Positions 35,620-44,525 of a stretch of DNA of 64,000 nt are shown here, one piece after another. Made by a program: the position numbers and the translations under genes. The notes under the pieces are model-generated. The model saw only the letters and a program-made list of their open reading frames with translations. It had not been told where the DNA came from and did no database searches. The stretch covers positions 2,013,075 to 2,077,074 of the forward strand of contig MNCI01013895.1 in assembly GCA_015680685.1 (NCBI GenBank), given 5' to 3'. Every line of letters starts with the position of its first letter. Position 1 is the stretch's first letter. The stretch is from Gnetum montanum (taxonomy: Eukaryota; Streptophyta; Gnetopsida; Gnetales; Gnetaceae).

Positions 35620-37192
35620 CTACACACACAACACAATCATATATTAGCAAGGGTAATTGAATCATTCAGTAAAGCATATCGTGCTTTGGTTTAGGTTCAT
35701 TGGCTAGGTTGTGGTATGGCTGATATGGATCTGTGAAAATGTAGATGATGACTACCGAAGGTATAGGGGTTAGGAAGAAAAACGAAAAAATCCGAGGCTT
35801 AGGAGAAAAATCGAAAAAGCAGGCCCTGTACCCCCATGACTAATCGTGAATCTCTGGTAGCGTTAGAATGGAAAAAGAAAAGGAGCAAGAAAGAGAGGTA
35901 AAAAGGGACAACTATGGCATCGGTGAAATGGATGTCAAGATGGAAATGAACAAAAATAAAATTAATTGCAAAAATGTTAAGGAAAAGAAGTTAACTAATG
36001 TTCCAAATAGGAGTGTCAGTGGGTCCTCCCCAAAGTAGGCTCATGCCCTTAATGCCCTGACAATCCCACATTCAAAGAGTCCATAGGCTCTGGGAATGTC
36101 CTGTGGAACAAGAGTTAAAGTCTTAATTGTAAGAATTTACCAAAAATAAAACAATGCATCAACCAAAATAGACACTAATGATACAACCGGCAATGAGGTG
36201 AACAATGGAGAGAAGGATGGAAAGAAGAGAAGTGGAATGGAATCCCAAGAACAAGGTGGTGTACAGCCCCTTGTGTGGTTTATGATTAACATGACTTGGC
36301 GAATCTCATTCCAACTCTAGCTCAAACCAACCACTTCCAGTGACTTCGCATCAATGCATTTGGTTAAACCATCCACTTGGATAACAAGGATGCATCTTCA
36401 AAGAGCCACAACCATTCTGACGAAACAGAGGAGAGAATGGGAAGCGAGAAGGGCCTTTGTTAGAGGGAACGCGTTGGTTCCCTAAGCAGTGCTTGTTGCT
36501 CAAATTTTATTTCGTCTTAGGGGTGTGCTTTGTATCCTCACTTTGGTTTTTTTTATTGTGTTTTGTGTTTTTATGCATGGGGACCACACCATGCAAAGAC
36601 TTCTTTATTTTTATTATCTCAGCTTCCGAGGAATGGGTAACATCAGAACGGTAAGAAAACTCAAGAAGGAAACAACAAAGCCCCCAAGTGAATGACCAAC
36701 ACAAAAGCATCAAGTTCCCTTGAAGCCACACCCTTTACAATCCTTGAGTCCTTCCTTAGTTTGAGAAATGCCCAGTCACCAATTCGTTAAAGTTCTTATT
36801 GGAAGGGAACTGTACATTTCCAAGCCAAGGGAAACCATGGACTTTGATGGATGGATGGATGAAGTGATCTCATTGCCTGCCATATCAGAAGAGACATACC
36901 TTAGTATCAACATTGGAACTTAAAGGTAAAAACCAAACATCAGCAATTAATGAAAAACAGTTCATCCCATCGGCCTAAACACATATTAGGTGACGAACTT
37001 ACAGGGTGGATGACACACACACACACACACACTATCTAGAAAAGCATAACAATGGTGTAAAACAAAAACAAGAAAAGTTAAAGAAAGTTGTAAAACAAAA
37101 ATTAGAAAAGTTAAAGAAATTTGTAAAACAAAAATGTGTAAAACAAAAATGTTGTAAAATAAAAACTTAAAAGAACTAAGGACACCATATAG
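35620..37192 (-). other. Element G spacer
   Basis: Non-coding. It contains the block GTGGGTCCTCCCCAAAGTAGG (36019) shared with B and D, one copy of an ~80-bp segment that is triplicated in C (36507-36617, ending CCACACCATGCAAAGACTTC), an (AC)10 run at 37013-37032 and A-rich repeats of GTAAAACAAAAA (37055-37170). The polypurine-like CCCCCATGACTAA occurs at 35833. Confidence 0.6.
37013..37032. repeat. (AC)10 microsatellite
   Basis: Ten perfect AC dinucleotides inside the element G spacer. Confidence 0.95.
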
Positions 37193-40100
37193 TTAGCATA
37201 GGTGGCCATCTCCCCCATGACTGAGTTGTAAGGGAGAGATCCAAAGTAATGAGCGTTTGTTTGAATTTCTTAGAAGTGCCCAACTTCTCCCAATTGATGT
37301 TTGTTCCATGAGGGGTGGAAGTTGGCGACGCCCATGTTCCAATGAATCTATGCCATGGTTGTTGGCATGAGTTTCCCCAGTTTGTTCCATGCATATTTGT
37401 TTGCTCCTACGAGTAGCTGCCAACCACGGGGTGTCTACTACTTCTTGTGTGGTTGCTACGTATAGGCATCTTTGTTGCAGAGTTTCTTGGGCACACCTGT
37501 TACATGGAGACATTTCCTCCATGTCATCACCCGATGAATCACTGTATGTGATGCATGGAACTATCCTCTTCTCAATCTTTCCACATATGTTTATCTTGGA
37601 GATTTCCAAGGAAAGATTGCGGATCCTAAGGCATGCATCTACTGTGCTTAGCCATGCCTTTCCCATTATAATTGGGAAGTCCCCTTCGTTGTTGTCAACA
37701 TCGATCACTAGAAAATTTGCTGGGTAGGACCAGCCACACACAGTGGTAATAACATCCTCCACCAATCCCAAGGGAATGGTGATGGACTGGTCTGCCAACT
37801 CTAGTTGGATATTGCTCTTCTTAAGTTGTGGCAGGTTCCAGGCGTGATACATCTTTTGCGAAATTAAGTTGACTCCGGAACCTGAGTCAAGAAGAGCTCG
37901 ATGTGGTGCATTTCCAGTGATCTGTAAATAAATAAAGGGACTCCCAGGGTCAGTTAGTTTCCTGGGAAGGTGGCCTACCTTGATCCAGTCAGTTACGGTA
38001 TGTGTTAGCATAACCGTGTGCGTTACACCCCTTTGGACTGAAGGGTGCTCCGAAGTGTTAGATGGTGGAGGCGTGAACATGGCCTCAACTGCTTGTTGTT
38101 GCGAGAGTTTTTCAAGGCTTTTAGTTCTGAAAAAATGTCTCTTCTTTCCACAGTTGTCGCCAGAACTAGTACCCGGTTGGATATTTACAGCTCTCGCAGC
38201 GTGACGTTGCTGCGGTTGAGGAGGAAGTTCCCCTTGCATTGTTGGAGCAGGAGGTGTTATGGGAACTACTTGAGGAAAAGGTGCGGGTGGAGTTAGAGGA
38301 TGGACAGAATGTGGAATGTCTCCCGGAGGAGAAGGAGTCCTTCTGAAGTACTCCCGAGCGTAGTAGTGACGGCGTGGAGTGTGACTCATAGCGTCACCTG
38401 GAGAAACTGGCTGCTGCACATAATAACCATAAGGATCAGGCTGCCGGTAAGGGTATCGATGTGTTGGCTGTGGCATCCCCCATGACTGTGGGTATTGCCA
38501 CTGCTGATGTTGCTCGATGGGCTGCGGAGGTGTTCCACTTGGATAATACGTCAAGGGTTGGTGGAACTGCCTCGGGTTACCTTGTGGATAAGGTAACCTT
38601 CTGGGTGTTTGCCGTTGATTAAGTCTTGGATTTAATGCATACACCCCAGACTCCTGCAGATGTGAGATAATTGGACAACATCCCTTAGGATGGTCATAAT
38701 AGCAGACCTCACATCCACCGTCATTGTCTGAATCAGAATTTTCAGCCTCATCGGAGTTAGAGATTTTTCCCTTACCCTTGTTATGTGCAGGGTTAAAGTT
38801 TCTCCGCTTGTCTTTGCTTTTATCACTACTTTGCTCATCCTTAGACTCTTCTACAATTTTCAGGACTGTTTCTATTCGTGAGTCTAAGGAATCCCACATT
38901 TGGTCTACCTTAGCCGATACCTCCGTTGTTAACTTTTGGATCGGCACAGTTTTCCTGTTCACCAACTCTTCGAGTGGTGACTCATCCTCCTCATCACAGA
39001 ATTTCACTCCCTTCTTACGAAGGGAGGGATCACGGTTGTATTCCTCCGCACTTTCTCTTTTCCGTAGCTCACCCTCTTCTTGCGCTACTTGTTCCAACAA
39101 TACTTCAACTTCATGGGCTCTTAGTTGGGAGAGTCTCCCTTGGGCGTAAGTCCCAAGAGTTCTTCTCGTTTCATTTCGTAGCCCATCCACGAGGTGGCGA
39201 AGTTGATCCCGCTTAGCGTACCCATGGCCCGGGCAACGATGTAGCAATGTGTAGTAACGGGCCATGGCAGCATCCAAGGATTCATGAGCTCCTTGTTTCC
39301 AGCCTTGGATCTGCTTACGCAAGTTAGACACTCTGGAGTACGTTTGATATTTGTTGTTGAACAATTCAAGCATCGTACTCCACCTCCTGATGGTTTCCGG
39401 TTCTAAGGACCGGTACCAGCTTTCTGCTTCTTTAGTGAGTGTCCTTGGGAACAACTTGAGTTTCTGCCACTCATTGTCTATGTTCTGCAAGGCACAGGCG
39501 TCGTGGAATGCCTGTAAATGATGTTGAGGATCAGCGTTGTATCCCCCTTCAAAACGTGGGATATTATTTATATCCAAACGCTTGATCCTACTGTCTTTTA
39601 AATGCCTTGTGGGAATCCTAACTGCCTCTCTAATATCAAGCATACTTCGGGTTGCGAATAGGGGTTCGTCATGATCATCTCTTTCATGACGTCTGTGATG
39701 TCTACGTGGTGGTTCCCTATTCTCCCTACGTCCTTGCCCTTGTCCTAACTCCTCTCGACCTTCCTGTCGAGGCATTTCATCTCTTTTACCTTTACTCTCC
39801 GCGTTATGCTCATGGTGGCTGCGCCCAGATGTGGAAGGAGAGGGTGAATGATGAGATGAAGGAGAAGAAGAAGGGGATCCATCACCATGGTGATGTTTCT
39901 TGCCTTCTCTTCGGCTGCTTCGGCCCCGATCGTTGTGACGATCAACGAGTCCGTCATTAGTGTGAGTAGTTGTTCCTGCCGTGAACAGCTGGTGCTCACG
40001 GGGATCAGAGCCTGGAATATGTATCGTTGATCTAAGGCCCTGATGCCTAACCTCTTCACTAGAGTGAGGAGGAGGAACATCATTTTCTAAGAAACCCATC

Positions 40101-40522
40101 GTGAGGGGTTCCTCTTCTCCTATTTCACTAATGACGTGGGGAACCTTGCCCTTCAGTAGTGAATGTTGGCTCTCCTGCCTTGCATCCCGAATACGTTGGG
40201 CATTTGTGGGATGATAATCCCTTGTATCATGGTCATCCAAAACGTATTCTGCGAACAGCTCATGCATGCCAATCTGTACCAAGGCACGGAAAAGCATGTT
40301 GGGAGCAGATCGATCTGGGGGTAACACGATGTTACCTTGCATGTCTCTCCACCGCAGTTGCTCATCTTGATGGAAAACAAAGGTAAAATCCGGCACATAC
40401 TCATCGGGATGAGTATATGTGACCTTAGATTGTTGAGGACATGGTTGATCTCGGTTATGCGTATGATGCTGACTTTCTCCTGTATTGTCCTTAGGTGAGT
40501 TGATTTCGTGAGAAGAAGCCAT
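37193..40522 (-). CDS. Element G gag-protease polyprotein, intact 1109 codons
   Basis: Uninterrupted from MASSHEINS. Residues ~1-120 form the conserved N-terminal block (HPDEYVPDFTFVFHQDEQ, AEYVLDDHDTRDYHPTNAQ). Residues ~190-295 are a Ser/His/Arg-rich linker. Residues ~310-500 are the retrotransposon gag capsid domain (FPRTLTKEAESWYRSLEPET, RWSTMLELFNNKYQTYSRVS). At ~602-616 is a knuckle-like CEVCYYDHPKGCCPI, followed by a Pro/Gln/Tyr-rich region. The aspartic protease is at ~865-1000 with LLDSGSGVNLIS (catalytic DSG) and FPIIMGKAWLS. The last ~30 residues (RSLLWISPLQLSHGGDGHLC) are the pol C-terminus joined by the internal deletion. The product could form particles but has no polymerase or integrase. 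Confidence 0.93.
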   Translation of the reverse strand: MASSHEINSPKDNTGESQHHTHNRDQPCPQQSKVTYTHPDEYVPDFTFVFHQDEQLRWRDMQGNIVLPPDRSAPNMLFRALVQIGMHELFAEYVLDDHDTRDYHPTNAQRIRDARQESQHSLLKGKVPHVISEIGEEEPLTMGFLENDVPPPHSSEEVRHQGLRSTIHIPGSDPREHQLFTAGTTTHTNDGLVDRHNDRGRSSRREGKKHHHGDGSPSSSPSSHHSPSPSTSGRSHHEHNAESKGKRDEMPRQEGREELGQGQGRRENREPPRRHHRRHERDDHDEPLFATRSMLDIREAVRIPTRHLKDSRIKRLDINNIPRFEGGYNADPQHHLQAFHDACALQNIDNEWQKLKLFPRTLTKEAESWYRSLEPETIRRWSTMLELFNNKYQTYSRVSNLRKQIQGWKQGAHESLDAAMARYYTLLHRCPGHGYAKRDQLRHLVDGLRNETRRTLGTYAQGRLSQLRAHEVEVLLEQVAQEEGELRKRESAEEYNRDPSLRKKGVKFCDEEDESPLEELVNRKTVPIQKLTTEVSAKVDQMWDSLDSRIETVLKIVEESKDEQSSDKSKDKRRNFNPAHNKGKGKISNSDEAENSDSDNDGGCEVCYYDHPKGCCPIISHLQESGVYALNPRLNQRQTPRRLPYPQGNPRQFHQPLTYYPSGTPPQPIEQHQQWQYPQSWGMPQPTHRYPYRQPDPYGYYVQQPVSPGDAMSHTPRRHYYAREYFRRTPSPPGDIPHSVHPLTPPAPFPQVVPITPPAPTMQGELPPQPQQRHAARAVNIQPGTSSGDNCGKKRHFFRTKSLEKLSQQQAVEAMFTPPPSNTSEHPSVQRGVTHTVMLTHTVTDWIKVGHLPRKLTDPGSPFIYLQITGNAPHRALLDSGSGVNLISQKMYHAWNLPQLKKSNIQLELADQSITIPLGLVEDVITTVCGWSYPANFLVIDVDNNEGDFPIIMGKAWLSTVDACLRIRNLSLEISKINICGKIEKRIVPCITYSDSSGDDMEEMSPCNRCAQETLQQRCLYVATTQEVVDTPWLAATRRSKQICMEQTGETHANNHGIDSLEHGRRQLPPLMEQTSIGRSWALLRNSNKRSLLWISPLQLSHGGDGHLC

Positions 40523-40649
40523 TTCTATTGGTGTGCTAATTTCACCGTTATTTATTGTTCTTGATTAACTGATTAACCCTAAGGTTCGTTTTAAGCTCAC
40601 AACGATGTGAGTGATATCCCTTATGTTAAATTGGCGAAAAAACACTTAG

Positions 40650-40667
40650 TCCCCGGCAACGGCGCCA
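40650..40667 (-). promoter_or_regulatory. Element G primer-binding site, perfect tRNA-Asp match
   Basis: The plus strand TCCCCGGCAACGGCGCCA equals the 3' end of plant tRNA-Asp including CCA, so the element strand is fully complementary over 18 nt. One base separates it from the LTR at 40669. Confidence 0.93.
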
Positions 40668-41085
40668 ATGATGAGTGGCGAGGTACCCCTACACTCCACC
40701 ATACGAATACGAGCGTGCACGCGCGATCCGGTCGAACTCCGCAGACTAAATGCCTTAACGCCACAAGAAACACTTGGGGTTAATCGTTCGTTGTCTTCCC
40801 AGGCTTGCTTGTATGTGTCACGGTGTATGGTTAAGCAAGTCTGAGGTATATGATTTTTTTGGTATTTTTCAGTTTATCTCCTAAGCTATGAGGGAAAGGG
40901 TTGAGAAACTAACTAACTCTAACTAATGTCCTAAGTCTAAATTAACTAGCATCAGCATCCGTTCCCACTTACCGGACACACCCTGAACTATGCAACTGTG
41001 GCTACCAAACGCTAATCGTTACTGGGATCACCACACGTAACGCAAGTGCTCGAAGTGGTCGTACTGAGGCACCTATTTAGCCTAA

Positions 41086-41372
41086 GTGTGATAAGCAGCC
41101 GATTCCTTGGCTAGCCGTACACACCCGTGGATGCTCGTAGCCAAGTCGTACTTATCACACGTTCTAGCCTAGCGATGAGTAGCCGATTCCTTAACTAGCC
41201 GTACACATTGGACTACCACTGGAATTACCAAGTGCAAATCCTGGAATATGCTACTAGGTTACCAAGCAGCCAATGCTCGTAGTTAAGTCGTACTCACGCG
41301 TTGCGACGAGCAGCCGATTTCTTGATTAGCTGTACACATCCGTGGATGCTCGTAATCAAGTCGTACTCGTGC
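41086..41372 (-). other. Three tandem compound hairpins in U5
   Basis: HP1: outer GTGTGATAAG (41086-41095) / CTTATCACAC (41151-41160), inner CTTGGCTA (41106-41113) / TAGCCAAG (41138-41145), 24-nt loop. HP2: outer GCGATGAGTA (41172-41181) / TACTCACGC (41291-41299) with one bulge, inner CTTAACTA (41190-41197) / TAGTTAAG (41280-41287), 82-nt loop. HP3: outer GCGACGAG (41303-41310) / CTCGTGC (41366-41372) with one bulge, inner CTTGATTA (41321-41328) / TAATCAAG (41353-41360), 24-nt loop. All inner stems are perfect yet differ from each other, so pairing is kept while sequence changes. Confidence 0.85.
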
Positions 41373-41618
41373 ACACTAGGAAAGCAATAAATAAAAACAA
41401 TAATTAAAACCATGTACTGCAAGGTTTATCCAATCAAGTTCGTCTTTATTGTCGTACACAACTTGTGTTCAGGTTACAAAGTTGCTCGAATAAAGAGTCG
41501 TTCACTCTAGGACTCCTACTGCGGGCACATGGGAAATTAATCTAACTCTGGAATGTTCAAACTGCCAGAGCTTCGCTACTTCTAGCCAGGATTGGGAAAT
41601 AAGGGGAGTGCCGCCTCT

Positions 41619-41626
41619 TATTTATA
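41619..41626 (-). promoter_or_regulatory. Element G LTR TATA box
   Basis: TATAAATA on the minus strand. It is conserved in every LTR of the family (7269, 28871, 32859 plus strand, 19365 plus strand, 45839, 54533, 62532, 63079). Confidence 0.8.
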
Positions 41627-41641
41627 GATATGGAAGCGGAC

Positions 41642-41685
41642 CGCGATATCGCGTACACGATATCGTAGGGAAAGACACGATATCG
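41642..41685. promoter_or_regulatory. Palindrome cluster in the G U3
   Basis: CGCGATATCGCG (41642-41653), ACGATATCGT (41657-41666) and CGATATCG (41678-41685), all perfect palindromes within 44 bp, immediately upstream of the TATA box on the element strand. They are plausible transcription-factor sites; the factor is unknown. Confidence 0.7.
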
Positions 41686-41717
41686 CGGCACTATGCATGT
41701 CGCGTCTCATCATTAAT

Positions 41718-42250
41718 GAACAAAAAAGTAAAGTACTTGGAAATGTAAATTATTAAACTAAAAAAATAATAAAAACTATTGTAAGTAAAATAGTAAAACC
41801 AAGTGGATACTGCAATGATGAAAAGAAATCTTGATATTTATTTTTGGACATGAACTGTGCCCAAGTACACTTCACTCAAATAAAGATTCCATACAACTAC
41901 TTAACACCAAACTATAGGCATTCACTCTATCGCTAAAACTATGAAAAGAAACTGCAAGAATCTACCTAAGGATGGAACGAAACTTATTTGGATCATGTGC
42001 CCAAGTGGTGTATTTATAGGTAGGCACACATCCCATGATATCGAATATATGATGACAAAGCATGTGCTATGATATCGAATATGCAAAATCATAGTGGACA
42101 AAAAATTGAATTTTTCATAAAACCCATGTAACATGACATCTATGACGTAGCAGCCAATTGAGATGCACTGACAGGGATGCTACAATGTAACTGTGATGTA
42201 GCATCTATGACATAGCATTTGCGATATCTTAGCCAACTAATGATTCATCA
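41718..42250 (-). mobile_element. Element B 5' LTR, outer part
   Basis: Continues the B LTR after the G insertion and ends GATTCATCA at 42250, followed by the target duplication ATAGT. It carries the same GTAGCATC/TACGAT/GATATC-type U3 words as the 3' LTR. Confidence 0.88.
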
Positions 42251-42255
42251 ATAGT

Positions 42256-43085
42256 CATAGTGCTAACCTACACACATGTAAGTCCATGTTTGAAAGTCCT
42301 AGGATAACTCTGCTTAAACATATTTACAAAACACTATTCAAAGAATTCATGGGTAAAAACCAAGAAAGAATGTTAATCTTTAAATAGTTAATATACAATC
42401 TGAAAGTGGATCCAATGCTTCCTATGTAGTTGTCCATGTAGTGCACACATAGGCTAGGAGCTGCAACATGACCAAGGAACACACCACTACTACTCACTCG
42501 ACTAAGAAAGAATCTCAAAAAAAAAGCATAATAAGAGCAATAACAAATAATGAAACATTTTCACCAATAACCATTCAAAGTCCATGTAAATTTATAATTT
42601 GAAGAACTACTATATATTTGCTAAATTTTGTAACGATGGTGCCTAAGCACTCACCAACAAGGATCACCAACATGCCATCATCATCCTCTAACTAGCAAAA
42701 ACAAAAGTTATTCGAAATCATGGCTTCATCTAAGAGTTAGGGAAATTTGACTTTTCTTAGAAAGAAGCTTTCTGAGTAGTCCTTGTCCCATGACATGAAA
42801 CTTGTAATTAATAGTCCATGCAAGGTCATGTTTAGTGTTTTGTTATCGAACTAGAAAAATGTGATGTTATCACTTAAGTGCTTCGATGATGACTTGGCCA
42901 TGGCAAAATTCCCATGCCTCATGTGCTGCAAGATGGAAGTGCAAGGAGGAGATTAGCAAGTGCTCCCAAAAGATTCACTGTCTCACACATGTTTCTAGAA
43001 GAACTCTTCAACAACTACAATATAATTGGAAAGATTTTCCTTGCCAATCCTAATGATTCTTCTGGTGTTTCAATTCTACACATGC
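42256..43085. repeat. Unknown ~1.05-kb tandem repeat, end of unit 2 and unit 3
   Basis: From 42269 the text ACACATGTAAGTCCATGTTTGAAAG restarts the unit. Homology to unit 1 continues through AAGAAAGAATGTTAATCTTTAAA, CATGTGCTGCAAGATGG and TTTTCCTTGCCAATCC, and fades near 43085. Unit 3 is therefore partial (~820 bp). Confidence 0.7.
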
Positions 43086-44525
43086 ATTTTGTCAGCTTTT
43101 TTCTGTGGTTACTTCAATGTTTGTTCATTGTATGTGTTGTTTGAATGAGGTTATCAGGCTTTGCATGAACCTTTTTGCAAATGTTACATTTTTTTTCTTT
43201 TTTGAAAAATAAAAATTTGAATTTACATTAATCATTTGTTATTTTGCATATATTCCTAGTTTGTTGCTTTGCCTTTTTTGAAAAATAAGAAATAAATGAA
43301 GTCTGCATTTTGAGCCCTTGTTCGTATGAAGATGCACGTCTATATTTGCTATTGATGGCAACATTCTATGGTACTTGTTTGAGGATTAGTTCATAGAATT
43401 CTATAAGTTTAAGGATCAATTCATAGAATGTTGTGCCTAAAAGTCTTTAGTTTTCATGTAAGTGTTTATACAAACATGCACATAGTAAATACACATACTT
43501 ACCTTTCTAATCTGTATCGACTATTCAAATATTATTTCACATGTTTTTATAGCTTCACTTTAGTGTAAAATTTCCATTTATATGTTTTCTTTAATACTAG
43601 ATGCACCATACACTAATGCATATTGATTCATTAATATAGTTGGTCGATGCATATACTTGGAACAATAACATAAATTTTTTAAGAGTATATTTGAAATTTT
43701 AATCTCTTACTTATAATTATAAGTACATACCACTATTCTATCCTATTTCATTGCAATTTAAATGATTTTATTATTATTTAAATAGGTGTACCTAGTTTTT
43801 GGATTCATGGACACAAAAGCATAGTCAAATGGTTTTGGGATATTCTATGGGATGGTACACTCATGTATTGATTAGTGTGGTATAAATACTGCTATGTGTA
43901 ATGTACCTCGAAAACATATTTGTAAATTAGTTGGTCCCACTACTACCCAAGCAGTGCTACCTAGGTTATGGAAATTTATCAAGACTTTTCTATGACATTT
44001 TTTATCTATATAGTTGCCATTAAAGTTTTCATCCATTCTTTCTTTTTCTTTGTCTATGGTTTTTTCTTTCTTCTTGGTTGGCTGATTAAGTTTTCTTTTA
44101 TTTTTCAACTAACTAACCAATAACATGTACCAACTACAAGAGCAATCAATCTCCAAAAGTACATGTTACAACTCCTTAATAAGAAGTTTCTTCATATTGA
44201 AGCTCACCATGAAGAAGGGCTACCACTTTGCTCTATAAAAGATTTGGCAAGGTTTACATTGCATGTAGAGTACATTGCAATAACATTACAATTACATGGA
44301 TGAGTTTCTTTCAAAAAGGTTTCAAGCACCATGTATATTTTACTAAATTGGTTTAGTATAAACACTACAACAATGTTTATATTAAAGCAAAGAGACAGTG
44401 GGGTAAATTACTTTAATATTAATGTGTTGTCCAACATTACCTAATGAAGGAATTCCTAATAAGTGACTAACTATTGTTGAGGATTAAGCTAACAATAAGT
44501 TCTTTAAAATTAAAAAAAATACTCC
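43086..44525. other. AT-rich intergenic
   Basis: Very AT-rich. No LTR terminus, PBS or coding motif that I can support. The sequence just before 44526 may hold unrecognisable upstream parts of the chromovirus integrase. Confidence 0.4.

Larger units (their letters stand above)
34325..41712 (-). mobile_element. Element G: complete gag-protease-only LTR element
   Basis: LTRs at 34325 (running into the gap) and 40669-41712, PBS 40650-40667, target duplication TTAAT at 34320-34324 and 41713-41717. The 7.4-kb element (including a 700-base gap) has one long intact frame for gag plus protease. RT, RNase H and integrase are absent because of an internal deletion near 37250. About 24 differences over ~503 comparable LTR bases (by eye) make it roughly 95% LTR-identical, the best-preserved copy in the window. 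It is inserted in the 5' LTR of element B. Confidence 0.94.
40669..41712 (-). mobile_element. Element G 5' LTR
   Basis: TGATGAGTGGCG...GTCTCATCA, 1044 bp. On the element strand: LTR start at 41712, U3 with three CGATATCG palindromes, TATAAATA (complement 41619-41626) only 86 bp from the start, AATAAA (complement 41445-41450), then ~750 bp of U5 holding three compound hairpins. U3 is unusually short and U5 unusually long. Confidence 0.93.
28120..42250 (-). mobile_element. Element B: non-autonomous LTR element, host of two later insertions
   Basis: 3' LTR 28120-29109, 5' LTR in two pieces (33864-34324 and 41718-42250), PBS 33845-33862, and target duplication ATAGT at 28115-28119 and 42251-42255. 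Its own length without the solo LTR (32774-33739) and element G (34325-41712) is about 5.8 kb. The interior has a short frame in gag position and a small remnant of the downstream extra ORF, but no PR, RT or INT motif. It needed proteins in trans. Confidence 0.9.

Noticed and set aside
34763-35694. Long open frames on both strands across 34763-35694
   Set aside because: They consist almost entirely of gap bases (N); the real ends belong to the G LTR and spacer.
39652-40083. Other-frame ORFs inside element G gag
   Set aside because: Shadows of the intact 1109-codon frame; no independent motifs.
40650-40667. Possible tRNA-Asp gene, because the plus strand matches the tRNA 3' end
   Set aside because: Only 18 nt match and no acceptor, D or anticodon arms are present; the position beside the LTR shows it is a primer-binding site.
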